Of a stretch of DNA of 55,974 nucleotides, positions 18,970 through 26,439 are shown one piece after another. The notes under the pieces were generated by a model that saw only the letters and a list, made by a program, of their open reading frames with translations, did no database searches and had not been told where the DNA came from. Position 1 is the stretch's first letter, and every line of letters begins with the position of its first letter. A program made the position numbers and the translations under genes. This DNA is from Deinococcus aquatilis DSM 23025 (GTDB taxonomy: Bacteria > Deinococcota > Deinococci > Deinococcales > Deinococcaceae): NCBI RefSeq assembly GCF_000378445.1, contig NZ_KB899725.1, positions 1-55,974 of the forward strand, given 5' to 3'.

Positions 18970-20117
18970 AGGCGCAGCCCACCGGGCAGGGTGTTGTGGG
19001 CGGCAGATTCGCCGGGTTCGGCCCCCGGCAGGTCGGCGGTGAGGGTGGTGCCCGCCGTGCCGTCGCGGGTCAGGCTGCCGCCCAGTGCCCGGAGCCGCTC
19101 GCGCATTCCGGTCAGACCGCTGCCTTCGGGCGTCTGGCCGCCAATGCCGTCATCTTTGATCACCAGTCGGTGGCCGCGTGGCGTGGGCGTCAGGGTAATC
19201 CTGACCTCATGGGCGCGGGCGTGGCGCACCACATTCGTCACCGCCTCGCGCAGCAGCATGGCCGCGCTGGCCTCGGTGCGGGCGGGCAGTTCCGGCAGAG
19301 CCTCGGTCATGATCAGGCGCACGCCCGCCGCGTCCAGCGCCACCTTTGCGCGGGCCAGTTCGGCATTCAGGCCGCTGCCCCGGTAGCCCTGCACGGCGGC
19401 CCTCACCTCGGTCAACGCTTCTCTGCCGATGCGCTCCACTTCGCGGATTTCCTGTGCAGCGCGGGCCGGATCGCGCTCGGTCAGGCGGGCGGCCAGCTCG
19501 CTTTTCAGCACGATCACGCTGAGGGTGTGGCCCAGCAGGTCATGCAGATCACGGGCAATGCGTTCGCGTTCGGCGTCGGCGGCCAGTCGTTCGTTTTCGC
19601 GCTGAGCCTGTGCCAGCCGTGCGCCCGCAATGCGCTGGGCATAGCTGGCGTGGTTGGCATAGGCCGCCACCAACGTAAACAGCAGGTTGGGGGCCAGCCA
19701 CCACAGGTCGTCGGGGCGGTAGGTGCCTGTCCAGAACGGCCACACCATCACGGCCATATTCAGGAAGGCCAGCCACAGCGCCAGCCCGGTGCGCCCCTGA
19801 AAGCCGATCATGCTGGCCCCGTAGATCAGGAACGTGGTAGCCGTGCCCCCGATGACTGGCAGCAGCACGAAATAACTGGCAAGCGACAAGACCCAGCCCC
19901 CCAGCGCCCAGGATTGCTGCGTCTGTGCGCTGCGAATTCCGGGCCAGAAAACCCGCAGATACAGCGCCACGAACCCGCCGATCAGGGCCAGAAACAGGGC
20001 CACCTGTACCGGGCTGCGCGGCACTTCCCAGAAGCTGCCCAGCGGAAAGACCAGAAATCCCAGCCAGATCAGTGGAAAAAAATCCCAGACGTTGAGGCGG
20101 CGAGAGCGGGCAGCCAT
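18966..20117 (-). CDS. DesK-type sensor histidine kinase (HisKA_3)
   Basis: A 383-residue membrane sensor kinase. The first 155 residues are mostly hydrophobic with about five or six membrane helices and no sizeable extracellular loop, suggesting it senses the membrane itself or a lipophilic compound. A short coiled region leads to the HisKA_3 box ERIARDLHDLLGHTL with His192. The ATPase domain follows, with N-box LLREAVTNVVRHA and a G-box in DDGIGG. It starts two bases after the DUF1349 gene ends and overlaps the regulator gene, so kinase and regulator are cotranslated. Confidence 0.9.
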   Translation of the reverse strand: MAARSRRLNVWDFFPLIWLGFLVFPLGSFWEVPRSPVQVALFLALIGGFVALYLRVFWPGIRSAQTQQSWALGGWVLSLASYFVLLPVIGGTATTFLIYGASMIGFQGRTGLALWLAFLNMAVMVWPFWTGTYRPDDLWWLAPNLLFTLVAAYANHASYAQRIAGARLAQAQRENERLAADAERERIARDLHDLLGHTLSVIVLKSELAARLTERDPARAAQEIREVERIGREALTEVRAAVQGYRGSGLNAELARAKVALDAAGVRLIMTEALPELPARTEASAAMLLREAVTNVVRHARAHEVRITLTPTPRGHRLVIKDDGIGGQTPEGSGLTGMRERLRALGGSLTRDGTAGTTLTADLPGAEPGESAAHNTLPGGLRL

Positions 20118-20119
20118 CG

Positions 20120-20773
20120 TCAGGGTTGGGTGAGTTCGTGGAGAGAACGGGCGTCGGGAGGGGTGAGGGTGAACTGATCGAAGGTCGCCTGAAATCCGGC
20201 CCGCTGCGGGCTACAGGCCATCACGCCCACCCGCACAGGCAGAGTCGGCGGAAAATAGGCCAGTCTGAGCAAGGTCCAGGCGGTGGGGACAGGCGCAGCT
20301 TCCGTGGGGTCTGGACGGCCATGGACGATCAAAGCGTCGGCCCGCCGGATCACCCGGAACCAAACGGCGGCGTGGGCCTCGGCAGGCATCACACTCCAGT
20401 CTGAAAAATCGCGGGTCAGGACGGCGCTCCATTGCTGCCGCTGCTGCCCATTCTGCCCCACGTATTCCACGCCTGCCTTGAGCCAGTGGGTCTCGTCGGC
20501 CCACACCATCAGGCCCGCCTGATCGTACAGATGCAGGTACTCGCCGCGCACGCGCACACAAACCGTAAATTCTGAGGGTGCCCCTTGCAGCAGGACATGA
20601 CCGTTGCTGTGTGTAAACCCGTAATGGGTGGCCTGCCAGAAATCCGTCTGGTCGCCCGTGTGTACCTCGAGTGTGCCATCTGCCGTCACTTGGGCCTGCG
20701 GCGGCGCGTGCTGCCAGCTCATGCCTGACCAGGGCGTCTGGAGCACGTCGGTGGCTGGAAGTCCATCTAACAT
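20120..20773 (-). CDS. DUF1349 family protein (concanavalin A-like fold)
   Basis: A 217-residue protein of the DUF1349 family, which has a concanavalin-like beta-sandwich fold and includes the yeast 'regulation of enolase' protein. Family features are the EFTVCVRVRGEYLHLYDQAGLMVWADETHWLKAGVEYV-type central stretch and the later WFRVIRRADALIVHGR strands. No signal peptide is seen, so it is probably cytoplasmic. It starts with a strong AAGGAGG ribosome site and ends two bases before the kinase gene. Its role with the kinase is unknown; a ligand-binding or sugar-related function is only a guess. A long inverted repeat lies between it and the ABC permease gene. Confidence 0.8.
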   Translation of the reverse strand: MLDGLPATDVLQTPWSGMSWQHAPPQAQVTADGTLEVHTGDQTDFWQATHYGFTHSNGHVLLQGAPSEFTVCVRVRGEYLHLYDQAGLMVWADETHWLKAGVEYVGQNGQQRQQWSAVLTRDFSDWSVMPAEAHAAVWFRVIRRADALIVHGRPDPTEAAPVPTAWTLLRLAYFPPTLPVRVGVMACSPQRAGFQATFDQFTLTPPDARSLHELTQP

Positions 20774-20869
20774 AGGCAGAGTATCCTCCTTTCCTCAAAG
20801 CGTTTTTGCTTTTTCAGAGCGTTTATTGATTCCTGCCGAGGTGGGCAACCTCTTGAAAGCTGGTTGGCT

Positions 20870-20968
20870 GAACCCCCCCGTTGCTGACGCAACGCCCCCC
20901 CTTGAGGGGAGGACAAGGGCTGGGTGCTCCCCTCAAGGGGGGCTGGCGGCGCAGCCGACTGGGGGTTA
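20870..20968. repeat. nested inverted repeat between permease and DUF1349 genes
   Basis: A perfect 15-bp inverted repeat (20896-20910 with 20928-20942, arms CCCCCCTTGAGGGGA and complement, 17-base loop) sits inside an outer imperfect one. The outer arms begin AACCCCCC near 20872 and end GGGGGTT near 20968, with GTTGCTGACGCAACG opposite CTGGCGGCGCAGCC. In all it is a near-palindrome of about 95 bases. No U-run follows on either strand, so it is not a standard terminator. It may be a mobile intergenic element of the MITE or small-repeat kind. Confidence 0.75.
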
Positions 20969-21093
20969 GCCCGGAACATTGCTCAGTCCACTTCCCTCTT
21001 TCTACTTCTACAGCCCTCATTCCCAATTTCCGGGAACTGCTCTGCATGCCTGCCAGATCGCCCAAATCACCGCCCCCGCTCAACTGTTCCTGC

Positions 21094-21915
21094 TCACTGC
21101 CCGCGCGCTTCATCCCGCTTCATGGCCCACACTGCCACGCTGCCGAAGACCAGCGTAAAGCCCGCCAGCCACAGCCAATGCGTCAGGTCATGTGTCGTGT
21201 CGTGGGCCACGGCGCTCCAGCCCAACTGCGCGAGGTGGTAGCCGGGTAAATAGGGCGCGGCCCGCTGCACCACGTCCGGCAACTGGTTCAGCGGCACGAA
21301 CAGGCCCGATGCGAACGACACCAGCACGCTCAGCACGTTTGCCATCACGCTGGCCGCCGCCGGATTGACCAGAAAGCCGATGCACAGGCCCAGCGCGATC
21401 AGCGGAACCATGCCCAGCAGCAACTTGGCAAGGATCGTGAGGGCCAAGCCCAGCGGCAGGGTCACGCCGCCTGCAAAGTGCGCGAAGGAGTACAGCAGGG
21501 TCAGGCTGAGGGCACTGAACAGTAGCGCGGCCAGAATCTTGGCGGCAAAATACAGCGGCGCAGGCAGTGGCGAGGCCCGCAGCAGCCTCAGCCAGCCGCC
21601 CGTGCGCTCTATTGCCACCGCTGCCCCGAACGAGAACATGGCGAGGCTCAGCAGTGCGTAGGTGCCGAAGCTGACGATCAGGTACTGGCCCACGTTCACG
21701 CCGCTGTCGGTGGTTTCGCGCACGTTGGGCAGGCCGAACAGGGCAAACCACAGGATCGGAAAGCCCAGCGTGCCCACGGCAAACATGGGATTGCGGGCCA
21801 TGCGCCGCAGTTCGGCCAGGATCAGTTGTGCCAGCGCGGGCAGCAGCGGCGCACGGCGGCCAGAAGGAGCGGCGAGGCGGGGCAGGGTGGGGGCGGGCGT
21901 GCTGGGCGTCGTCAT
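21094..21915 (-). CDS. ABC-2 type exporter permease
   Basis: A 273-residue integral membrane protein with about six helices and a cytoplasmic N terminus, of the ABC-2/DrrB-like permease type. Typical features are the N-terminal AELRRMARNPMFAVGTLGFPILWFALFG segment, the RTGGWLRLLRASPLPA coupling-helix region, and the FVPLNQLPDVVQRAAPYLPGYHLAQLGW segment before the last helix. It is preceded by the matching ATPase gene with 29 bases between. Together they form a drug, lipid or peptide exporter, probably controlled by the downstream kinase-regulator pair. The substrate cannot be told from sequence. Confidence 0.88.
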   Translation of the reverse strand: MTTPSTPAPTLPRLAAPSGRRAPLLPALAQLILAELRRMARNPMFAVGTLGFPILWFALFGLPNVRETTDSGVNVGQYLIVSFGTYALLSLAMFSFGAAVAIERTGGWLRLLRASPLPAPLYFAAKILAALLFSALSLTLLYSFAHFAGGVTLPLGLALTILAKLLLGMVPLIALGLCIGFLVNPAAASVMANVLSVLVSFASGLFVPLNQLPDVVQRAAPYLPGYHLAQLGWSAVAHDTTHDLTHWLWLAGFTLVFGSVAVWAMKRDEARGQ

Positions 21916-21944
21916 GGGTCAAACCTCCGGTGCAGGTGGGGAAA

Positions 21945-22862
21945 TCAGGCTTTCAGGGCGTCGGGTGCGGTCAGGCTCAGGAAGGCGTCTTCGAGGCTGG
22001 CGCGGCTGACTTCCAGTTCCCTGAAACTCACTCCCGCCTGCACGAGGGCCACCAACAGGGCTTCGGGTTCGCGGGTCCGCAGGGTGGCGCGGCCCGCCCC
22101 ATCTACCTCGGCGCTGTCTACTCCCGGTAGCGCCTGCAACTCGGCCAGCACGAGGTCGGAAGAAAAGCGCACCCGCCCCGCCGCCACCCCGGAGCGCAGA
22201 CTTGCGGGGGTGCCGTCGGCCAGCAGGGTTCCGGCGTTCATGACCACCACGCGGTCGGCGGTGCGCTCGGCTTCTTCCAGATAGTGGGTGGTCAGCAAGA
22301 TGGTACGGCCCTCGCGCTTCAGGCCGTCTACCGCGTGCCAGAAGGCGAGGCGGCTTCCGGCGTCCATGCCAGTGGTCGGTTCATCCAGAAACAGCACTTG
22401 CGGGTTGCCCACCACCGCCAGCGCGAAGGCCAGCCGCCGTGCCTGCCCGCCGCTCAGCGCCCCGGCCCGCCGCCTGGCGACGCTGTGCAGGTCGGCCAAT
22501 TCCAGCGCCGTGTCCACGCTGAGGGGTGCGGGATACAGGCGGGCGAACAGCGTGACTGCCTCGCGCACCGTGAGGGCCTGCGGAATGGCGCTTTCCTGCG
22601 GCATGGAACCGATGACGGTGCGCCCGCCCCCCGCCGCCGGGTCGCCGCCCAGCACGCGCACCACGCCCGCCGTGGGCCGCGCCAGCCCCAGCATCAGGCT
22701 GATGGCCGTGGTTTTGCCTGCACCGTTGGGGCCAAGCAGCGCGGTCAGTTCTCCGGCCCGGATGCCCAAGGTCAGGCCGCGCAACGCCTCTACGGGGCCA
22801 AAGCGTTTGCTCACGCCCACCAGTTCGACGGCGGGCGGGGTGGCAGAGGATGAGTGGGTCAT
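21945..22862 (-). CDS. ABC transporter ATP-binding protein (DrrA-like)
   Basis: A 305-residue ATPase subunit. Walker A is GPNGAGKTT, the Q-loop lies in MPQESAIPQALTVRE, the signature is LSGGQARRLAFALA, Walker B is VLFLDEPTTGMD, and the H-loop is in LLTTHYLEEAERTADRV. The C-terminal 80 residues form the extra domain seen in DrrA/CcmA-type exporters. It is the first gene of a minus-strand set comprising ATPase, permease, DUF1349 protein, kinase and regulator. All catalytic residues are present. Confidence 0.93.
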   Translation of the reverse strand: MTHSSSATPPAVELVGVSKRFGPVEALRGLTLGIRAGELTALLGPNGAGKTTAISLMLGLARPTAGVVRVLGGDPAAGGGRTVIGSMPQESAIPQALTVREAVTLFARLYPAPLSVDTALELADLHSVARRRAGALSGGQARRLAFALAVVGNPQVLFLDEPTTGMDAGSRLAFWHAVDGLKREGRTILLTTHYLEEAERTADRVVVMNAGTLLADGTPASLRSGVAAGRVRFSSDLVLAELQALPGVDSAEVDGAGRATLRTREPEALLVALVQAGVSFRELEVSRASLEDAFLSLTAPDALKA

Positions 22863-22945
22863 GCCCCCAGAGTGCGCTGTGCGGCGGTCTGTTCCCAGTG
22901 CCTTGCGTCAGGGCGTCGGCATGACAGATGTCATGTGCTGTTGCC

Positions 22946-24010
22946 TTACCGGTCTGTCGTCACCGTATACGTTCCGTCGTTGTTGCCAGCGAAGGTCACG
23001 GTGCCGTTCTGGTCGGTGCGGTAGATGCGGATGCCGTTTTGCTTGTACAGATCCAGCGCGGTTTTGGTGGGGTGGCCGTAATTGTTCGGCCCCACGCCGA
23101 TCACCACGTTTTCGGGCCGCACCGACGCCAGCCACGCGGCATGGTCGCCGTTGGCTGCGCCGTGGTGAATGCTCTTGTAGAGCTGAAACGGCCCCTTGAC
23201 CTCTGGGCGGTCTTCGGCCAGCCAGCCCTGCGTTTCCGGCTTCTCGCTGTCGCCAGTCATCAGGGCGTGAAAGTTGCCAAAATCGATGCGAATGCCGATG
23301 CTGTTGTCGTTCTGATCCTGTCCCATGCCGGAAGGTGGGTCGATCACGCGCACCTTCACGCTGCCCAGATTGATGACCTGATTGTTGGCCTTCTGAAACT
23401 TGGTTCCGGCGGCTTCGAGGCCGTCTACCAGCCGTTTCCACGTCTGGGTGGTCGGGGCGATGCCGTTGTTGATAAACAGGGTGGGCTTGGCCTCGGCGGC
23501 GGGCACCAGCCCCGCGATATGGTCGGCGTCGCCGTGGCTGGCAATCATCAGGTCAATCTTGGTGATGCCGTAGGTCTCCATATGCTCGCGCATCCGCTCG
23601 CTGCTGCGGCCCCCGTCGTACAGCAGGGTTTTGCCCTCGGGGCTGCGGATCAATATGGCGTCGCCCTGACCCACATCCAGAAACCGGATCGTGACCTGTC
23701 CGGTGGGCGTGGTGGTGGTGTCGGTTTTGCCCGTATCGGTCTTGCCGCCCCCAAACAGGCCGCCGCCCGCACACGCCGCCAAACTCGCGGTCAGGCCCAG
23801 CACCAGCAGCCCCAACAGGTCCGAAGAAGTCGGACGGCCCCGGCCCTTGCCCGGTTTTTTGGCCGTGCTGCGCGTTCTTTTGCCTGCTGTTGCCGCTTTA
23901 GAAGCAGAAGCTGCTTTCGCTGCCGCTTTGGGGGGGGCCTTGCCGCCGGTCGCCTTTTTGCTGGCAGGCTTTTTGCCGGACTCTTTCCCGGATTCCTTGG
24001 GCGTGCTCAT
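22946..24010 (-). CDS. ComEC-like metallo-beta-lactamase-fold hydrolase with basic N-terminal tail and lipobox
   Basis: A 354-residue protein in three parts. Residues 1-60 are a Lys/Ala/Ser/Pro-rich tail resembling histone H1 C termini. Residues 64-80 are a hydrophobic segment ending in a lipobox-like LAAC (Cys80), followed by a Gly/Thr linker. Residues about 105-354 are a metallo-hydrolase domain like that of ComEC, with FLDVGQGDAILI, the metal motif SHGDADH (158-164) and SIHHGAANGDHAAW. Such domains are known or proposed to degrade one DNA strand during uptake. If the ATG at 24010 is right, the basic tail would stay in the cytoplasm while the hydrolase is outside; a later start would give an ordinary lipoprotein. 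The gene overlaps the DUF3006 gene by four bases. Confidence 0.8.
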   Translation of the reverse strand: MSTPKESGKESGKKPASKKATGGKAPPKAAAKAASASKAATAGKRTRSTAKKPGKGRGRPTSSDLLGLLVLGLTASLAACAGGGLFGGGKTDTGKTDTTTTPTGQVTIRFLDVGQGDAILIRSPEGKTLLYDGGRSSERMREHMETYGITKIDLMIASHGDADHIAGLVPAAEAKPTLFINNGIAPTTQTWKRLVDGLEAAGTKFQKANNQVINLGSVKVRVIDPPSGMGQDQNDNSIGIRIDFGNFHALMTGDSEKPETQGWLAEDRPEVKGPFQLYKSIHHGAANGDHAAWLASVRPENVVIGVGPNNYGHPTKTALDLYKQNGIRIYRTDQNGTVTFAGNNDGTYTVTTDR

Positions 24011-24381
24011 AGCGTGATTTCTCCCTCTGCATCGGCTTTCTCTGCGCCGCGTGCGTTCAGGGCCTCCAGCTCAGCCCCCGCCTCTCGCCGCCGCGCCTGC
24101 GTTTCTTTCCTCAAGATGTGCGCCACCGCGCCGTCCGGGCCGTCCTGAATCCCCAGAATATCGCCCTCCTGCACGCCTTCCGGCAGTGAAGACAGCAGGA
24201 TGTCCACCGTGTTGCCCGAGGGCAGTTCTATGCGGGCCATGCGGCCAGTGGGGGTGTCCTCGATGCCGTCTACGGTCCAGCGTTCGCCTGCCCAGACCTG
24301 TTCACTTGCCCAGACGCTCTCGCCTGCGGCGGGGGCCGGGTTCTGTTCCTGCGCGGCTTGCGGCTCATCTTTCACGTTCAC
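24007..24381 (-). CDS. DUF3006 domain protein
   Basis: A protein of about 124 residues. The DUF3006 core lies in the middle (WTVDGIEDTPTGRMARIEL followed by LPEGVQEGDILGI), and the C-terminal tail is charged and helical with many Glu, Arg and Ala. DUF3006 proteins are small, lack known activity, and are often encoded next to ComEC-like metallo-hydrolases, as here, where the ATGA overlap implies equal production. The start is GTG at 24381, with a second GTG two codons on also possible. The region to the divergent ABC exporter gene is about 115 bases. Confidence 0.75.
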   Translation of the reverse strand: MNVKDEPQAAQEQNPAPAAGESVWASEQVWAGERWTVDGIEDTPTGRMARIELPSGNTVDILLSSLPEGVQEGDILGIQDGPDGAVAHILRKETQARRREAGAELEALNARGAEKADAEGEITL

Positions 24382-24497
24382 AGCGTACCGCGTGGAGCAA
24401 CGATTAAGGCCGTTTTGCCCTCTGGTGCCCCCCTCTGGCCCCCAACTGCGCCACTCGGCGTATGCGCCTGCCCCCGCCCGCGCCCTACCCTGACCCT

Positions 24498-26315
24498 ATG
24501 ACCGCCGCCGTGCCCCCCTCTGGCCCCAAATCTGTTTCGCCACCCGAACAGAGGCCGCCCGGATCGGGAGCGCTGGCCGTCCTGCGAATCTATCTGGGAC
24601 CGCTGTGGTGGCGCGTGCTGCTGCTGGCCGTGCTGCTGTTCACGGCCACGGGCCTGAACCTGATCTTGCCCCAGCTTCTGCGGCAATTCGTGGACGGCGC
24701 GAAGCTGGGCGCGGCGGCTCCGGTGGCGCAGTTGGCGTGGCTGGCAGGCGTCTATATCGGCGTGGCGGTGGGCGTGCAACTGCTGACCGCCAGCGCCACC
24801 TATGTGGGCGCACGGGTAGGCTGGCGGGCCACCAACCGCCTGCGGGCCGACCTGATGGCGCATCTGCTGTCGCTGGATATGCACGAGCACAAGGAACGCA
24901 CCCCCGGCGAGATGATCGAGCGCATCGACGGCGACGTGACGGCGCTCAGCAATTTTTTCTCTCAGTTCGCGGTGCGGGTGTTCGGGGCCGCCCTGCTCCT
25001 GATCGGCGCAATTGTGATGTTCTACCGCGAGAACGTCTGGATCGGGCTGGGCATCACCGCCTTCGTGGTCGTGACCCTGATCGCCATGAACCGGGTTCGC
25101 AAGGCGGGCGTGGAACCCACCCGGCTGGAGCGCGAAAGCAGCGCCAAACTATTCGGCTTTATCGAGGAACGGCTGGCAGGGCTGGACGATGTGCGCTCTC
25201 TGGGCGCGGGGCCGCACCACCTGAACCGCTTTCTGAAGGTGCAGCGCGAGTATTTTGGCCGCAGCACGCTGTCCTGGCGGCGGCGCAGCGTGGTCTGGCA
25301 GCTCAGCATGGCGCTGTTTGCCGCCGGATACGTGGCAATTCTGGTGTCGGCAGTGGGGCTGTATTCTGCGGGCGCGATCTCGCTGGGTACGGCCTTTTTG
25401 CTGTACCAGTACATGAACATGATCGAGGAACCCATCGATCAGCTCACGCAGCAGCTTCAGGATCTGCAGAAAGCCGGGGCCAGCCTGTTCCGGGTGGGCG
25501 AACTCTTGGCCCTGCGCTCCGGTCTGCCGGAAGGCACGCGGGAACTTCCAGCGGGGGCCTTGCCGCTGGCCTTCCAGAATGTGGATTTCAGCTATGACCC
25601 CTCTGATCCCACAGTGCGCGGCGTGTTGCACGGCGTCTCCTTCACCCTGCCCGCCGGACAGACTCTGGGCCTGCTGGGGCGCACGGGCAGCGGCAAAACC
25701 ACCCTCACGCGCCTCGTATCGCGCCTGTACGATCCCACCGGGGGCAGCGTGCAACTCGCGGGCCTCAATACCCGCGATCTCAAGCTGAGCAGCCTGCGTT
25801 CCCGCGTGGCGGTGGTCACTCAGGACGTGCAGTTGTTTCAGGCCAGCGTGCGCGACAACCTCACCTTTTTTGACGATACGCTGCCCGACGAGCGCGTGGA
25901 AGCCGCCCTGCACGAGGTGGGCCTGAGCGTGTGGCTGGCGCGGCTGGAACAGGGCATTCATACGCCGCTGCCCGCCGGAAGCCTCTCGGCAGGAGAAGCG
26001 CAACTGCTGGCCTTTGCCCGCGTGATGCTGCAAGACCCTGCCCTGATCATTCTGGATGAACCCAGCAGCCGCCTCGACCCCGCCACCGAGGGCCTGCTGA
26101 CCGCCGCCATGACCCGCCTGCTGAGTGGCCGCACCGCCATCGTGATCGCCCACCGCCTCGACACCGTGGCCCGCGCAGACCGGATTCTGGTGCTGGGAGA
26201 CGGACAGGTGCTGGAAGACGGCCCCCGCGAGGTGCTGGCCCACAATCCGCGCAGCCACTACGCCGGGTTGCTGCGGGCCGGGGTGGGGGCGGAAGGGGAA
26301 GGGGTGCTGGCGTGA
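24498..26315 (+). CDS. ABC exporter half-transporter, subunit 1 (catalytic Walker B, divergent signature)
   Basis: A membrane-plus-ATPase half-transporter of about 605 residues. Six helices occupy roughly residues 25-320 and the ATPase domain starts near 355. Walker A is GRTGSGKTT (about 393-401), Walker B is LIILDEPSS with the catalytic Glu intact, and the H-loop is IAHRLDT. The signature is LSAGEAQ instead of LSGGQ. The partner encoded next has the reverse pattern, so the two most likely form a heterodimer like TM287/288 or BmrCD. The ATG at 24498 is taken as start; an in-frame ATG at 24462 would add 12 Pro-rich residues. Substrate unknown. Confidence 0.9.
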   Translation: MTAAVPPSGPKSVSPPEQRPPGSGALAVLRIYLGPLWWRVLLLAVLLFTATGLNLILPQLLRQFVDGAKLGAAAPVAQLAWLAGVYIGVAVGVQLLTASATYVGARVGWRATNRLRADLMAHLLSLDMHEHKERTPGEMIERIDGDVTALSNFFSQFAVRVFGAALLLIGAIVMFYRENVWIGLGITAFVVVTLIAMNRVRKAGVEPTRLERESSAKLFGFIEERLAGLDDVRSLGAGPHHLNRFLKVQREYFGRSTLSWRRRSVVWQLSMALFAAGYVAILVSAVGLYSAGAISLGTAFLLYQYMNMIEEPIDQLTQQLQDLQKAGASLFRVGELLALRSGLPEGTRELPAGALPLAFQNVDFSYDPSDPTVRGVLHGVSFTLPAGQTLGLLGRTGSGKTTLTRLVSRLYDPTGGSVQLAGLNTRDLKLSSLRSRVAVVTQDVQLFQASVRDNLTFFDDTLPDERVEAALHEVGLSVWLARLEQGIHTPLPAGSLSAGEAQLLAFARVMLQDPALIILDEPSSRLDPATEGLLTAAMTRLLSGRTAIVIAHRLDTVARADRILVLGDGQVLEDGPREVLAHNPRSHYAGLLRAGVGAEGEGVLA

Positions 26316-26317
26316 GA

Positions 26318-26428
26318 GGCGCGGAGCGTGGTGGGTGGATCGTAGATCGTGGGTTGCCCGCCCGAGCTTTCCCAGTGCCTTATTTTGTCTTTTCCACGTT
26401 CCACGTTCCACAATCCACACTCTCCCGG
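26318..26428. repeat. GTGGATCGT/TTCCAC repeat tract between ABC exporter genes
   Basis: GTGGTGGGTGGATCGTAGATCGTGGG words at 26328-26353 face TTTTCCACGTTCCACGTTCCACAATCCAC at 26392-26420. Short arms such as GTGGAT and ATCCAC can pair. The same word set occurs in the carotenoid operon tract at 5517-5580. It lies between two genes that should be co-expressed. Confidence 0.55.
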
Positions 26429-26439
26429 AGTTGCCACCC

